Source: Acetatifactor sp. (GTDB lineage Bacteria > Bacillota > Clostridia > Lachnospirales > Lachnospiraceae). From it: a stretch of 64,000 nucleotides of DNA. This document shows, piece by piece, positions 58,012 to 64,000 of this stretch. Every line of letters begins with the position of its first letter. The first letter of the stretch is position 1. Where the stretch lies: NCBI GenBank assembly GCA_024693365.1, contig JAILLF010000044.1, positions 1 to 64,000 on the forward strand. The letters are read 5' to 3'. The notes under the pieces are model-generated. The model was not told the DNA's origin. It saw nothing but the letters and a program-made list of their open reading frames with translations, and searched no databases. The translations under genes and the position numbers were made by a program.

Positions 58012-58857
58012 TTATTTTCCTCCCAGTAAAATCATGATCATGTCGTCGATGTTGCCGTTTTCAACGACAATGTTAGGATAATTGTCCAAATAGAATTGCT
58101 TTTCATTTGTCAGGCAGGCGTATCCGAAGGATTCCTTCTTCGTCGCCTTCAAATATTGCTTATCCAGCTTTGCGTATTCCTCTTCGCTGACCTTCAGGAT
58201 GCCATACTGCCCAAGGATGGCGTCCGTATCCTCGCGCAAAATGATCTTGCCCTTGTGGATCATGTAAACGTTATCGCAAATGCCTTCCAGGTCCGAAGAG
58301 ATGTGGGAACTGATCAGGATGGAACGCTCACTGTCCTGCGCAAGGTAATTGCGAAGCATGTCGAGAATGTCGTTTCGCGCAAGAACGTCGAGGCCTGACG
58401 TGGGCTCGTCTAGGATCAGAAGCTTGGCAGCATGGCTGATGGCAACCAAAACGCGAAGCTTCGCCTTCATGCCGGTGGAAAAATCCTTGAGAACCTTGTC
58501 AAAGGGAAGTCCCTGCTCCTTACACTGCTCGCGGAAGAACTTTTCGTCAAAGCTGCGATACATGCTCTTTAAGATCTTTACGATATCCTCGAGATTCAAC
58601 ATCATGCTGAAACCGGAATCGGAGAGGGCAACGCCAAGCTGCTCCTTGTCTTTGGAAGTGAATTTTTGGGGATCCTTGCCCAGGACTTCCAGGGTTCCTC
58701 CGTCTGGCTTGATCAGGCCGAGGATGGCTTTGATGGTGGTGCTTTTTCCGGCGCCGTTCTTGCCGATGAGTCCGGTAACGGTTCCAGCCGGGATTTCAAG
58801 CGAAACGTCCAGTGAAAAATCCTTATAGTTTTTTTGAAGATTATTTATTTTGATCAT
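58012..58857 (-). CDS. ABC transporter ATP-binding protein
   Basis: A 281-residue ATPase with Walker A GKNGAGKST, Q-loop 'LGVALSDSGFSMMLNLEDI', signature 'FSTGMKAKLRVLVAISH', Walker B 'LLILDEPTSGLDV' and H-loop 'LISSHISSDLEGI', followed by a C-terminal ~70-residue extension. Middle gene of a GntR-ATPase-permease operon (YtrB-like). ATG 58857 is chosen over the TTG at 58869. Exporters of this group are induced by cell-wall antibiotics in B. subtilis (Ytr); a similar role here is inference. Confidence 0.93.
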   Translation of the reverse strand: MIKINNLQKNYKDFSLDVSLEIPAGTVTGLIGKNGAGKSTTIKAILGLIKPDGGTLEVLGKDPQKFTSKDKEQLGVALSDSGFSMMLNLEDIVKILKSMYRSFDEKFFREQCKEQGLPFDKVLKDFSTGMKAKLRVLVAISHAAKLLILDEPTSGLDVLARNDILDMLRNYLAQDSERSILISSHISSDLEGICDNVYMIHKGKIILREDTDAILGQYGILKVSEEEYAKLDKQYLKATKKESFGYACLTNEKQFYLDNYPNIVVENGNIDDMIMILLGGK

Positions 58858-58921
58858 ATTCTTTTCCAATCCTTTTGTTTCTAATGATTTGGCACCGCCG
58901 GGAGGCGACGATGGGGCTCCC

Positions 58922-59296
58922 TTAGGATTCTGAAAGGAGAATCTCTAAGATTTCCCGAATCTCGTCATCGGTAAGTCCGACGGTTTTTGCCTTGGAGACC
59001 GCAAGGGAGAAGTCCTCCTCGACGGCCTTCCGGCGTGCTTCTACTGCAAGTTGTCTGTCCATGGCCGCCACGTAGGTACCTTTCCCGTGTACGGTGACCA
59101 CGAAGCCTTCCTCTTCCAGCTTATCATAAGCCTTCTTGACGGTCAGTGCACTGATCCTGAGTTCATTGGAGAAGCTGCGCACGGAGGGAAGTGCTTCCCC
59201 TTCGGCGAGACCGCCCTGAATGATCTCTTGCTTGATCTGTGCCATCAGCTGTTCGTAAACCGGTATCATGGATGAGTTATTCAATATAATATGCAT
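58922..59296 (-). CDS. GntR family regulator, YtrA-type
   Basis: A 124-residue regulator with a GntR winged helix ('SMIPVYEQLMAQIKQEIIQGGLAEGEALPSVRSFSNELRISALTVKKAYDKLEEEGFVVTVHGKGTYVAA') and a short C-terminal helical domain, the YtrA subfamily layout. ATG 59296 is likely; AAAGG lies 13 bp upstream and the longer frame extends into the promoter. It heads an operon with an ABC ATPase and permease and probably represses it through the nested palindromes at 59394-59440. Confidence 0.88.
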   Translation of the reverse strand: MHIILNNSSMIPVYEQLMAQIKQEIIQGGLAEGEALPSVRSFSNELRISALTVKKAYDKLEEEGFVVTVHGKGTYVAAMDRQLAVEARRKAVEEDFSLAVSKAKTVGLTDDEIREILEILLSES

Positions 59297-59393
59297 ATTA
59301 TGGTTTTTACCTTTCTTGTAAGCAGTGACCTTGTACGCGCCATACAAAGCTCTGGAGGACGTTTGCGCGATTGCCCTCCCGCTGTCTACAGTT

Positions 59394-59440
59394 AACAGTA
59401 TATAACAGTTTGTAACAGTTGTCAACTGTTATATACTGTT
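59394..59440 (-). promoter_or_regulatory. GntR operon promoter inside nested palindromes
   Basis: On the minus strand TTGACA (59420-59425) and TATACT (59397-59402) are 17 bp apart. Perfect 17-bp arms AACAGTATATAACAGTT (59394-59410) and AACTGTTATATACTGTT (59424-59440) surround them, and an inner AACAGTT/AACTGTT palindrome is centred near 59422. Both promoter boxes are thus covered by operator DNA. Confidence 0.85.
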
Positions 59441-59455
59441 TATTTGAAAAAATTA

Positions 59456-59528
59456 AAAAACGTGTCACGGGGACGTGTCTACTGACACATTTTATGTGTC
59501 AGTAGACACGTCCCCGTGACACGTTTTT
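59456..59528. terminator. Long perfect hairpin, GGGACG family, bidirectional terminator
   Basis: A perfect 29-bp inverted repeat (arms 59461-59489 and 59495-59523) with a 5-nt loop, extended by A5 and T5 on the outside. It lies between the nucleosidase gene and the GntR promoter region, in a place where only one-direction termination is needed, so its perfection is unusual. Confidence 0.85.
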
Positions 59529-59543
59529 CCTAGAATAAATGCA

Positions 59544-60242
59544 TTAAATGGAAGGAACTAAGTTCTCCACTAATTTTGCGCAATGCTTTGCGGCAGCCTT
59601 CTCAAAAGTAGGATAGTCCATCTCAGCGCTGTCATCAGCCTTGTCGGAGATGGCGCGGATGATCACGAAGGGAATCTTGTTTAGGTAGCAGCCATGCGCA
59701 ATGGCAGCGCCTTCCATCTCCGCACAGTCACCGTGGAAGGTGCTGATCAGGCGTTCCTTAACTTCCTTCTTTGCGATAAACTGGTCACCGCTGACTACGC
59801 GTCCCTTCAGGACGCTAACGTCGGGATTTACTTCCTGACAAACGTCCCAGGCTAAGTTGACAAGACGCTCATCGGCCTTAAAGTAACTCTCTGCCATCTG
59901 AGGAACGATGCCGGGGGCATATCCCAAGGGAGATACGTCCATGTCATGATGAACGGCGTCCACGGAGATGAGAATGTCGCCGATGTCGAGCACTGCATTT
60001 AGAGAGCCGGCCACGCCAGTATTGATAACGTGAGTAACTTGGAAGACGTCTGCAAGGATCTGCACGCACAGCGCTGCATTCACCTTGCCAATGCCGCAGC
60101 GGACGATCACGACCTGCGCGCCGCTCAGGGTGCCTTGATAAAAATCCATGCCTGCCCGGCTGGTTACTTTTACGTTCTGAAGCAAAGACTTCAGCTCCTC
60201 CACTTCCAATTCCATTGCACCAATGATTCCGATCATTTTCAC
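59544..60242 (-). CDS. mtnN: 5'-methylthioadenosine/S-adenosylhomocysteine nucleosidase
   Basis: A 232-residue MTA/SAH nucleosidase that removes adenine from S-adenosylhomocysteine, methylthioadenosine and 5'-deoxyadenosine. Visible: N-terminal 'MIGIIGAMELEVEELKSLL' with a catalytic Glu, 'VVIVRCGIGKVNAALCVQIL', 'VINTGVAGSLN', 'CAEMEGAAIAHGCYLNKIPFVIIRAISDKADDSA' with the second Glu and the Asp. Start is GTG 60242 with AAAGGA 7 bp upstream; ATG 60236 is an alternative. LuxS is encoded next, forming the two-step SAH recycling route. Confidence 0.96.
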   Translation of the reverse strand: MKMIGIIGAMELEVEELKSLLQNVKVTSRAGMDFYQGTLSGAQVVIVRCGIGKVNAALCVQILADVFQVTHVINTGVAGSLNAVLDIGDILISVDAVHHDMDVSPLGYAPGIVPQMAESYFKADERLVNLAWDVCQEVNPDVSVLKGRVVSGDQFIAKKEVKERLISTFHGDCAEMEGAAIAHGCYLNKIPFVIIRAISDKADDSAEMDYPTFEKAAAKHCAKLVENLVPSI

Positions 60243-60329
60243 GCAACAATCCTTTCTAAAATTAAATTTTATCTGAGAATTTTATATGTTTAAGGGTAAT
60301 GCTGGCAACAAATCTTACGACGGCCACAA

Positions 60330-60809
60330 TCATACGGGATAGACAAGGCGCTCTTCGGTGATGCCATAGAGCACGTTTTCCAGATAGCGTTTTGCGAGGA
60401 AATTAGCCATCCCTAAGTTCATGTCCAGATAATTGCCGCAGTCCATGGGGGATGCGCCGGGAACTTCGCCTTGGAAGTCACGGATGAACTCGAAGGTCTC
60501 CGTGATCAGGGGAACGATCTCCTTGGAATCCAGGTCACCTGCCAGCAGGAGATAAAAGCCCGTGCGGCAACCCATGGGACCGAAATAGATGATCTTATCC
60601 TTATAGAGGGGATGATTTCTCAGGAAGGTGGCGCCCAGATGCTCGATGGTATGGATCTCAGCGGTATTCATGACGGGCTCCTCGTTGGGGCTGGTCATTC
60701 TCAGGTCAAACGTGGTGATGGTTTCCGCGCCGACCTTATCCTTGCGGGATACGTAAATGCCGGGCTGAAGCTTAATATGATTAACGGTAAAGCTGGCGAT
60801 TTTTTCCAT
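60330..60809 (-). CDS. luxS: S-ribosylhomocysteine lyase
   Basis: A 159-residue LuxS enzyme converting S-ribosylhomocysteine to homocysteine and the AI-2 precursor DPD. Metal ligands are visible: His53 and His57 in 'HTIEHLGATFLRNH' and a Cys in 'SPMDCGNYLDM'; the catalytic Cys81 lies in 'MGCRTGFYLLLAGD'. AAGGAGAC is 7 bp before ATG 60809. It is upstream of the nucleosidase gene on the same strand (87 bp apart), so both probably share a transcript. Confidence 0.97.
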   Translation of the reverse strand: MEKIASFTVNHIKLQPGIYVSRKDKVGAETITTFDLRMTSPNEEPVMNTAEIHTIEHLGATFLRNHPLYKDKIIYFGPMGCRTGFYLLLAGDLDSKEIVPLITETFEFIRDFQGEVPGASPMDCGNYLDMNLGMANFLAKRYLENVLYGITEERLVYPV

Positions 60810-60995
60810 GGCTATTGTCTCCTTATTAAATATATAGTTAGCTATGTCATTAAAATACAGTATACACAATTTGAAGGATTTTGCAAAGGAGAAAAAATAT
60901 CGGAAAATTTGACAATTCCCGCCCTTTGGTGCTAATGTATATATGATGTGTTACTATGCTCAATTGCTTTTATTATGAAAAGAGGGTATAAATTC

Positions 60996-62408
60996 ATGAA
61001 AAAAGGCGTGATTTTGCTGACCATGGTATTGATCCTCTGCCTTGCCGGATGTAGCATTTTGCCGGAAGATTCCCCCATTCTTTTGGAGGGTGAGAAGACA
61101 GAGACGAAGGGGCCGGCAAAAAACAAAGATTCCAAGGAGGAGTCGAACAGCTCAGAGGAAGAGCCGACGGAAGAGGCAACTCCCGAACCGACTCCGGCGC
61201 CTACGCCGAAGGAAGCGAAGTTTTTTGGTGAGGCAGAAGGCGCTTGGGTAGAATTACCGGAGGGCGGCGAAGCGGAACCCATTCGGGAACGCGTAGTCAA
61301 AGACAAAGAGATCGAACCGGATGACGAAGATCCTGAAACTGCGACGGAAGAGCCGGTTGACCAGAGGGTGCTCGAGGACGGTGAGGGAACCCCTAAGGTG
61401 ATGCAGAGTTATCTCACGGGCGAATGGAAGGACGTAGACATTGTTAATCGCAGAAGCCTTGCAGTGATGTTCCCCAATGCTTATCGCGCAGGCGGAAACA
61501 ATAATTCCCCCAGACTGCAGCTATACGGAATTTCCAGAGCCGGCATCATTTATGAGGCTCCCGTAGAGGGAAGAATCACGGCACTGATGGGAATTTTTGA
61601 GGAATATGACCAGTTGGAGAGGCTTGGACCCATTGCAAATGCCCGCGACTATTTCATCTATGATGCCATGTCCTTTGATTCCATCTTCGTGAGCTGGGGA
61701 ATGGCGAGAGCCTTTACGGAAGCTTTGATCAACTCCGACAGAATTGATGACGTAAGCGCCCCTACGGCTGGAATCGCAAAGGGATACGATGATGCGTTCT
61801 TTCGGGATGAAGACATTATTCCCGACGCGAGCAAGGATTATAACGGATACTTTGACCTGACGATACTGAAGGAAGCTCTTGAAGATTACGGATACTCCAC
61901 GGAATATCGTGACACATTTGAGCAGGGCTTCCTCTTCGCGAATGATAAGCTGGCAACCTATAAGGATTATCCGACCGTAACCAGGATCTGGCCCGGCGGA
62001 AAGGGCAAGAATTCCGGCGGATACGGAAATTATGCAGACAAGAATCCTTACTTTGAGTATGACGAGGAGAGACATCTGTATTATCGTTACCAATATGGAG
62101 AGCCGTTGTCTGATTCCATGAATAATAAAAAGATCGCCGTGACCAACGTGGTGTTTAAGATCTGCCATGGTGAGGAGAGAACGCCAGATCAGCCGAAACT
62201 GGATTATCTGGCGTACAGGGTTCACGGACAGGACGAATGCATCGTCTTTACGAATGGTAAGATGATCCGGGGAACCTGGGTGAAATCCAGCGACCAGAGC
62301 GCGGATTATCTGTATGACGAAAATGGCAATGAGATCGTGCTGAACCAGGGAAAGACCTGGATATGTCTGATCTGGCAGGAATATGGCCAGTACATGACGT
62401 TTGAATAA
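60996..62408 (+). CDS. DUF3048 (YerB-like) lipoprotein
   Basis: A 470-residue lipoprotein. Signal peptide 'MKKGVILLTMVLILCLAGC' with lipobox Cys19, then a 130-residue charged, Pro/Glu/Thr-rich linker, then the DUF3048 region ('RSLAVMFPNAYRAGGNNNSPRLQLYG', 'IIYEAPVEGRITALMGIFEEY', 'GPIANARDYFIYDAMSFDSIFVSWG'), and a second domain of the YerB C-terminal kind ('DYLAYRVHGQDECIVFTNGK'). ATG 60996 has AGAGGG 9 bp upstream. The family is surface-exposed in Firmicutes with unknown function, possibly in sporulation or envelope stress. Confidence 0.9.
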   Translation: MKKGVILLTMVLILCLAGCSILPEDSPILLEGEKTETKGPAKNKDSKEESNSSEEEPTEEATPEPTPAPTPKEAKFFGEAEGAWVELPEGGEAEPIRERVVKDKEIEPDDEDPETATEEPVDQRVLEDGEGTPKVMQSYLTGEWKDVDIVNRRSLAVMFPNAYRAGGNNNSPRLQLYGISRAGIIYEAPVEGRITALMGIFEEYDQLERLGPIANARDYFIYDAMSFDSIFVSWGMARAFTEALINSDRIDDVSAPTAGIAKGYDDAFFRDEDIIPDASKDYNGYFDLTILKEALEDYGYSTEYRDTFEQGFLFANDKLATYKDYPTVTRIWPGGKGKNSGGYGNYADKNPYFEYDEERHLYYRYQYGEPLSDSMNNKKIAVTNVVFKICHGEERTPDQPKLDYLAYRVHGQDECIVFTNGKMIRGTWVKSSDQSADYLYDENGNEIVLNQGKTWICLIWQEYGQYMTFE

Positions 62409-62412
62409 AAAC

Positions 62413-62438
62413 TGGGTCAGGGGACGTCCCCTGACCCA
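62413..62438. repeat. 26-bp perfect palindrome, GGGACG family
   Basis: TGGGTCAGGGGAC followed at once by its reverse complement GTCCCCTGACCCA. It lies directly after the DUF3048 stop and before the convergent GGDEF stop. A zero-loop palindrome, it can form a cruciform or hairpin. Confidence 0.9.
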
Positions 62439-62443
62439 AAACT

Positions 62444-64000
62444 TTACCGGAGGCTTTCGCCTCTCTTTTTTTTGTTTTCAAGCTTATTGTGGTACATGAA
62501 GCTGTCGGCAACCTTGACGAAGTCATCCAGGGTTTCGGCATCCTTGGGAACGTCAAAATAATAACCTTGGCTTGCATGGATCTCGTAAGTTTTTTTCTTT
62601 GAGTTATTAAACGTTTCCAGCTCCTTCTCGATCGCGGCCATGCAACTTACGCCGGTCTTTTCGTCCAGGTCCTTTGCAACAATATAGTATTCGTCACCGC
62701 CGGTTCTGGCATAGACGTATTGATCATTGCAACAGTTGGAAATGATGGAGGCAACGCGCTTGAGGGCATAGTCGCCTTCCACGTGCCCAAATTCGTCATT
62801 GATCAGCTTAAGGTTATCCATGTCCATAACGGCAACAAATATCGGCTTGTGAATGACCTTGGCCGCTTCAAAGGTCTGGCCGCCATAATTTGTAAAGGCA
62901 GTCCTGTTATAAAGTCCCGTCAGGGAGTCATGCATGGAGGCGGCCTTAAGCTCGTCGATCATGCTTTGCATTTTTTTGTACGTTAAGGTTTTGTAAACGT
63001 TATTTCCAACAATGACGTCAAACTGGAAATACGTTATGCCTGCCGGATGATCCTCCTCAAACCGGAAGGCTTCGTATCCAAGACAGTAATCCATGAAATG
63101 TAACGGAATAAAAAACCATGCCTGCGGCTCAGGTCCCGTAAGCTCCCCGGGAAGCAGATCCTTTTTGTTAAACGGTAGTCTGGCATGCGGGATCATTTGT
63201 CCGTCCTTATATGCAACGCGTACTTCCATGCCGTTGGCATAGTCGAGCATCTTGTGATCGCTGGACATGTCCTTGTTCAGGCAGATCGCATAGCTTCGCA
63301 GATGCGAAAAATGATTCAAATACTCGGAAAGCACGCTGGAGATGCCATCCACGTCGGAGAATTCCGTCAGCTGAGCTGACATGTAACTGAATACGACGCT
63401 CAAGTGACTGCCGTTTTGAAGATTTTCATATTCATCGCGCCGGGTCGTCATCAACTTAAGGTTATGTCCCTTCAGGCACCCGCAGGATTCCCTAAGACAA
63501 AGCCGCGACTTCAAGTGGAGAATTTCCGGCTTGGAATAATCGTCTTGCTGTTCATCGATTAGTTCAATGCTTTTCTTGCCCATCTCTTCCAATTGCGCTT
63601 TCGCGGTCGTGATGGAAGGGGAGAAGGAGAGGGCGAAATCCAAACCGTCATACCCGCAGACAATCACGTCATCCGGAACGCGATATCCGCGATGGATCAA
63701 CTCGCTGGTTACTGCCAGCGCCATGTGATCGTTGGCGCAGATAATGGCATCGGGCTTTTCGGGTCCGGCCAGGAACTGATCGCAGGCGGCAGGTCCCATA
63801 AACTTCCAAAAGTCCCCGTAAAAGATCTGCTTATCCTCCACGGGAAGCTGATACTCCTTCATGATGGCCAGAAAACCATTCAGACGCTCTACGGCATCAA
63901 AGTGATCCTTGGGCCCCGTCATAAAACAGATCCGTTTTGCCTTGTGATGATCGATCACGTGGCGGATCACGTTCTCCATGCAGGTGGCATTATCAACCAG
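62444..64000 (-). CDS. GGDEF diguanylate cyclase with LacI-like sensor domain (5' end outside window)
   Basis: The frame stays open to base 64000, so the N-terminus is missing. From the edge, ~170 residues resemble a periplasmic-binding/LacI-type sugar-sensing fold ('RICFMTGPKDHFDAVERLNGF', 'PDAIICANDHMALAVTSELIHRGYRVPDDVIVCGYDGLDFA'); then ~160 residues of unknown sensor; then a GGDEF domain ('HDSLTGLYNRTAFTNYGG', 'MDMDNLKLINDEFGHVEGDYALKRVA', 'ARTGGDEYYIVAKDL'). The GGDEY active site is intact, so it likely makes c-di-GMP in response to a cytoplasmic ligand. No signal for a membrane anchor is visible in the present part. Confidence 0.88.
   Translation of the reverse strand: MVDNATCMENVIRHVIDHHKAKRICFMTGPKDHFDAVERLNGFLAIMKEYQLPVEDKQIFYGDFWKFMGPAACDQFLAGPEKPDAIICANDHMALAVTSELIHRGYRVPDDVIVCGYDGLDFALSFSPSITTAKAQLEEMGKKSIELIDEQQDDYSKPEILHLKSRLCLRESCGCLKGHNLKLMTTRRDEYENLQNGSHLSVVFSYMSAQLTEFSDVDGISSVLSEYLNHFSHLRSYAICLNKDMSSDHKMLDYANGMEVRVAYKDGQMIPHARLPFNKKDLLPGELTGPEPQAWFFIPLHFMDYCLGYEAFRFEEDHPAGITYFQFDVIVGNNVYKTLTYKKMQSMIDELKAASMHDSLTGLYNRTAFTNYGGQTFEAAKVIHKPIFVAVMDMDNLKLINDEFGHVEGDYALKRVASIISNCCNDQYVYARTGGDEYYIVAKDLDEKTGVSCMAAIEKELETFNNSKKKTYEIHASQGYYFDVPKDAETLDDFVKVADSFMYHNKLENKKKRGESLR
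62450..62473 (+). terminator. Intrinsic terminator inside the 3' end of the GGDEF gene
   Basis: GAGGC (62450-62454) TTTC GCCTC (62459-62463) followed by nearly continuous T to 62473. It terminates the plus-strand DUF3048 transcript and overlaps the last codons of the minus-strand diguanylate cyclase gene. Confidence 0.75.

Noticed and set aside
1..64000. tRNA or rRNA genes
   Set aside because: No cloverleaf with CCA-proximal pattern or rRNA-like segment was recognised by eye; a tRNAscan/rRNA search would be needed to confirm absence.

Overview
The window reads as a chromosomal stretch from an anaerobic, probably spore-forming Firmicute of the Clostridia, most likely a Lachnospiraceae relative. 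Reasons: AGGAGG-type ribosome binding sites, TTGACA-17-TATAAT promoters, a GerA germination protein, a YerB-type DUF3048 lipoprotein, MurG, LuxS/MTA nucleosidase, a Zur/COG0523 zinc module and many TetR/PadR/GntR-controlled ABC cassettes. No plasmid or phage hallmark and no rRNA or tRNA gene was recognised. The family-level placement is inference.

Layout. 1-8022: two pairs of fused membrane/ATPase ABC exporters flank a TetR regulator and a lone xylose isomerase. Paired palindromes in front of the TetR gene and of the second ABC pair tie them into one regulon. 8.0-10.7 kb: a small anchored protein and an unusual P-type metal ATPase. 10.7-14.5 kb: TetR plus a MacB/FtsX-type ABC system. 14.5-15.5 kb: small genes and a decayed GNAT/hydrolase junction. 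15.6-18.2 kb: a Fur-family (Zur-like) regulator with candidate zinc boxes and two G3E GTPases. 18.4-23.1 kb: NAD synthetase, a TcdA-like protein with a large internal deletion, a Cys-rich small protein, an HD protein and a rhodanese-PP-loop fusion. 23.3-26.9 kb: sigma factor, membrane partner, lipoprotein, HAD and secreted protein. 27.0-31.5 kb: RelA/SpoT-domain protein, PadR/DUF998 pair, LytS-like kinase, flavodoxin-like reductase. 31.5-37.8 kb: ABC-2 exporter, YitT, membrane protein/XRE pair, DUF4177, Nudix and an uncharacterised membrane protein. 37.8-41.1 kb: lone PTS EIIC, then a reverse transcriptase preceded by a structured non-coding element and a small unknown gene. 41.2-50 kb: DUF6044-like membrane protein, ABC-F, CPBP protease, COG0523 GTPase, cell-wall amidase, GerA protein. 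49.9-57.3 kb: ion transporter, deacetylase, UPF0340, orphan C5 methyltransferase coupled to murG, TSCPD protein, dehydrogenase, GtrA. 57.3-64 kb: GntR/ABC operon, MTA/SAH nucleosidase, LuxS, DUF3048 lipoprotein and a diguanylate cyclase running off the end.

The best candidate for a new system is 38952-41097: a YSDD reverse transcriptase of a clade I cannot name, with a 36-bp tandem repeat in its linker, preceded by a 143-nt element closed by a 17-bp perfect inverted repeat and containing two more hairpins. It resembles the ncRNA-plus-RT layout of retrons and defence-associated RTs, but the protein lacks what I would recognise as retron hallmarks. Other points of note are the shared double-palindrome operators, the internal deletion in the TcdA homologue, the candidate zinc regulon, a family of GGGACG hairpins at gene ends, and a strong preference for NAC over NAT before valine codons.
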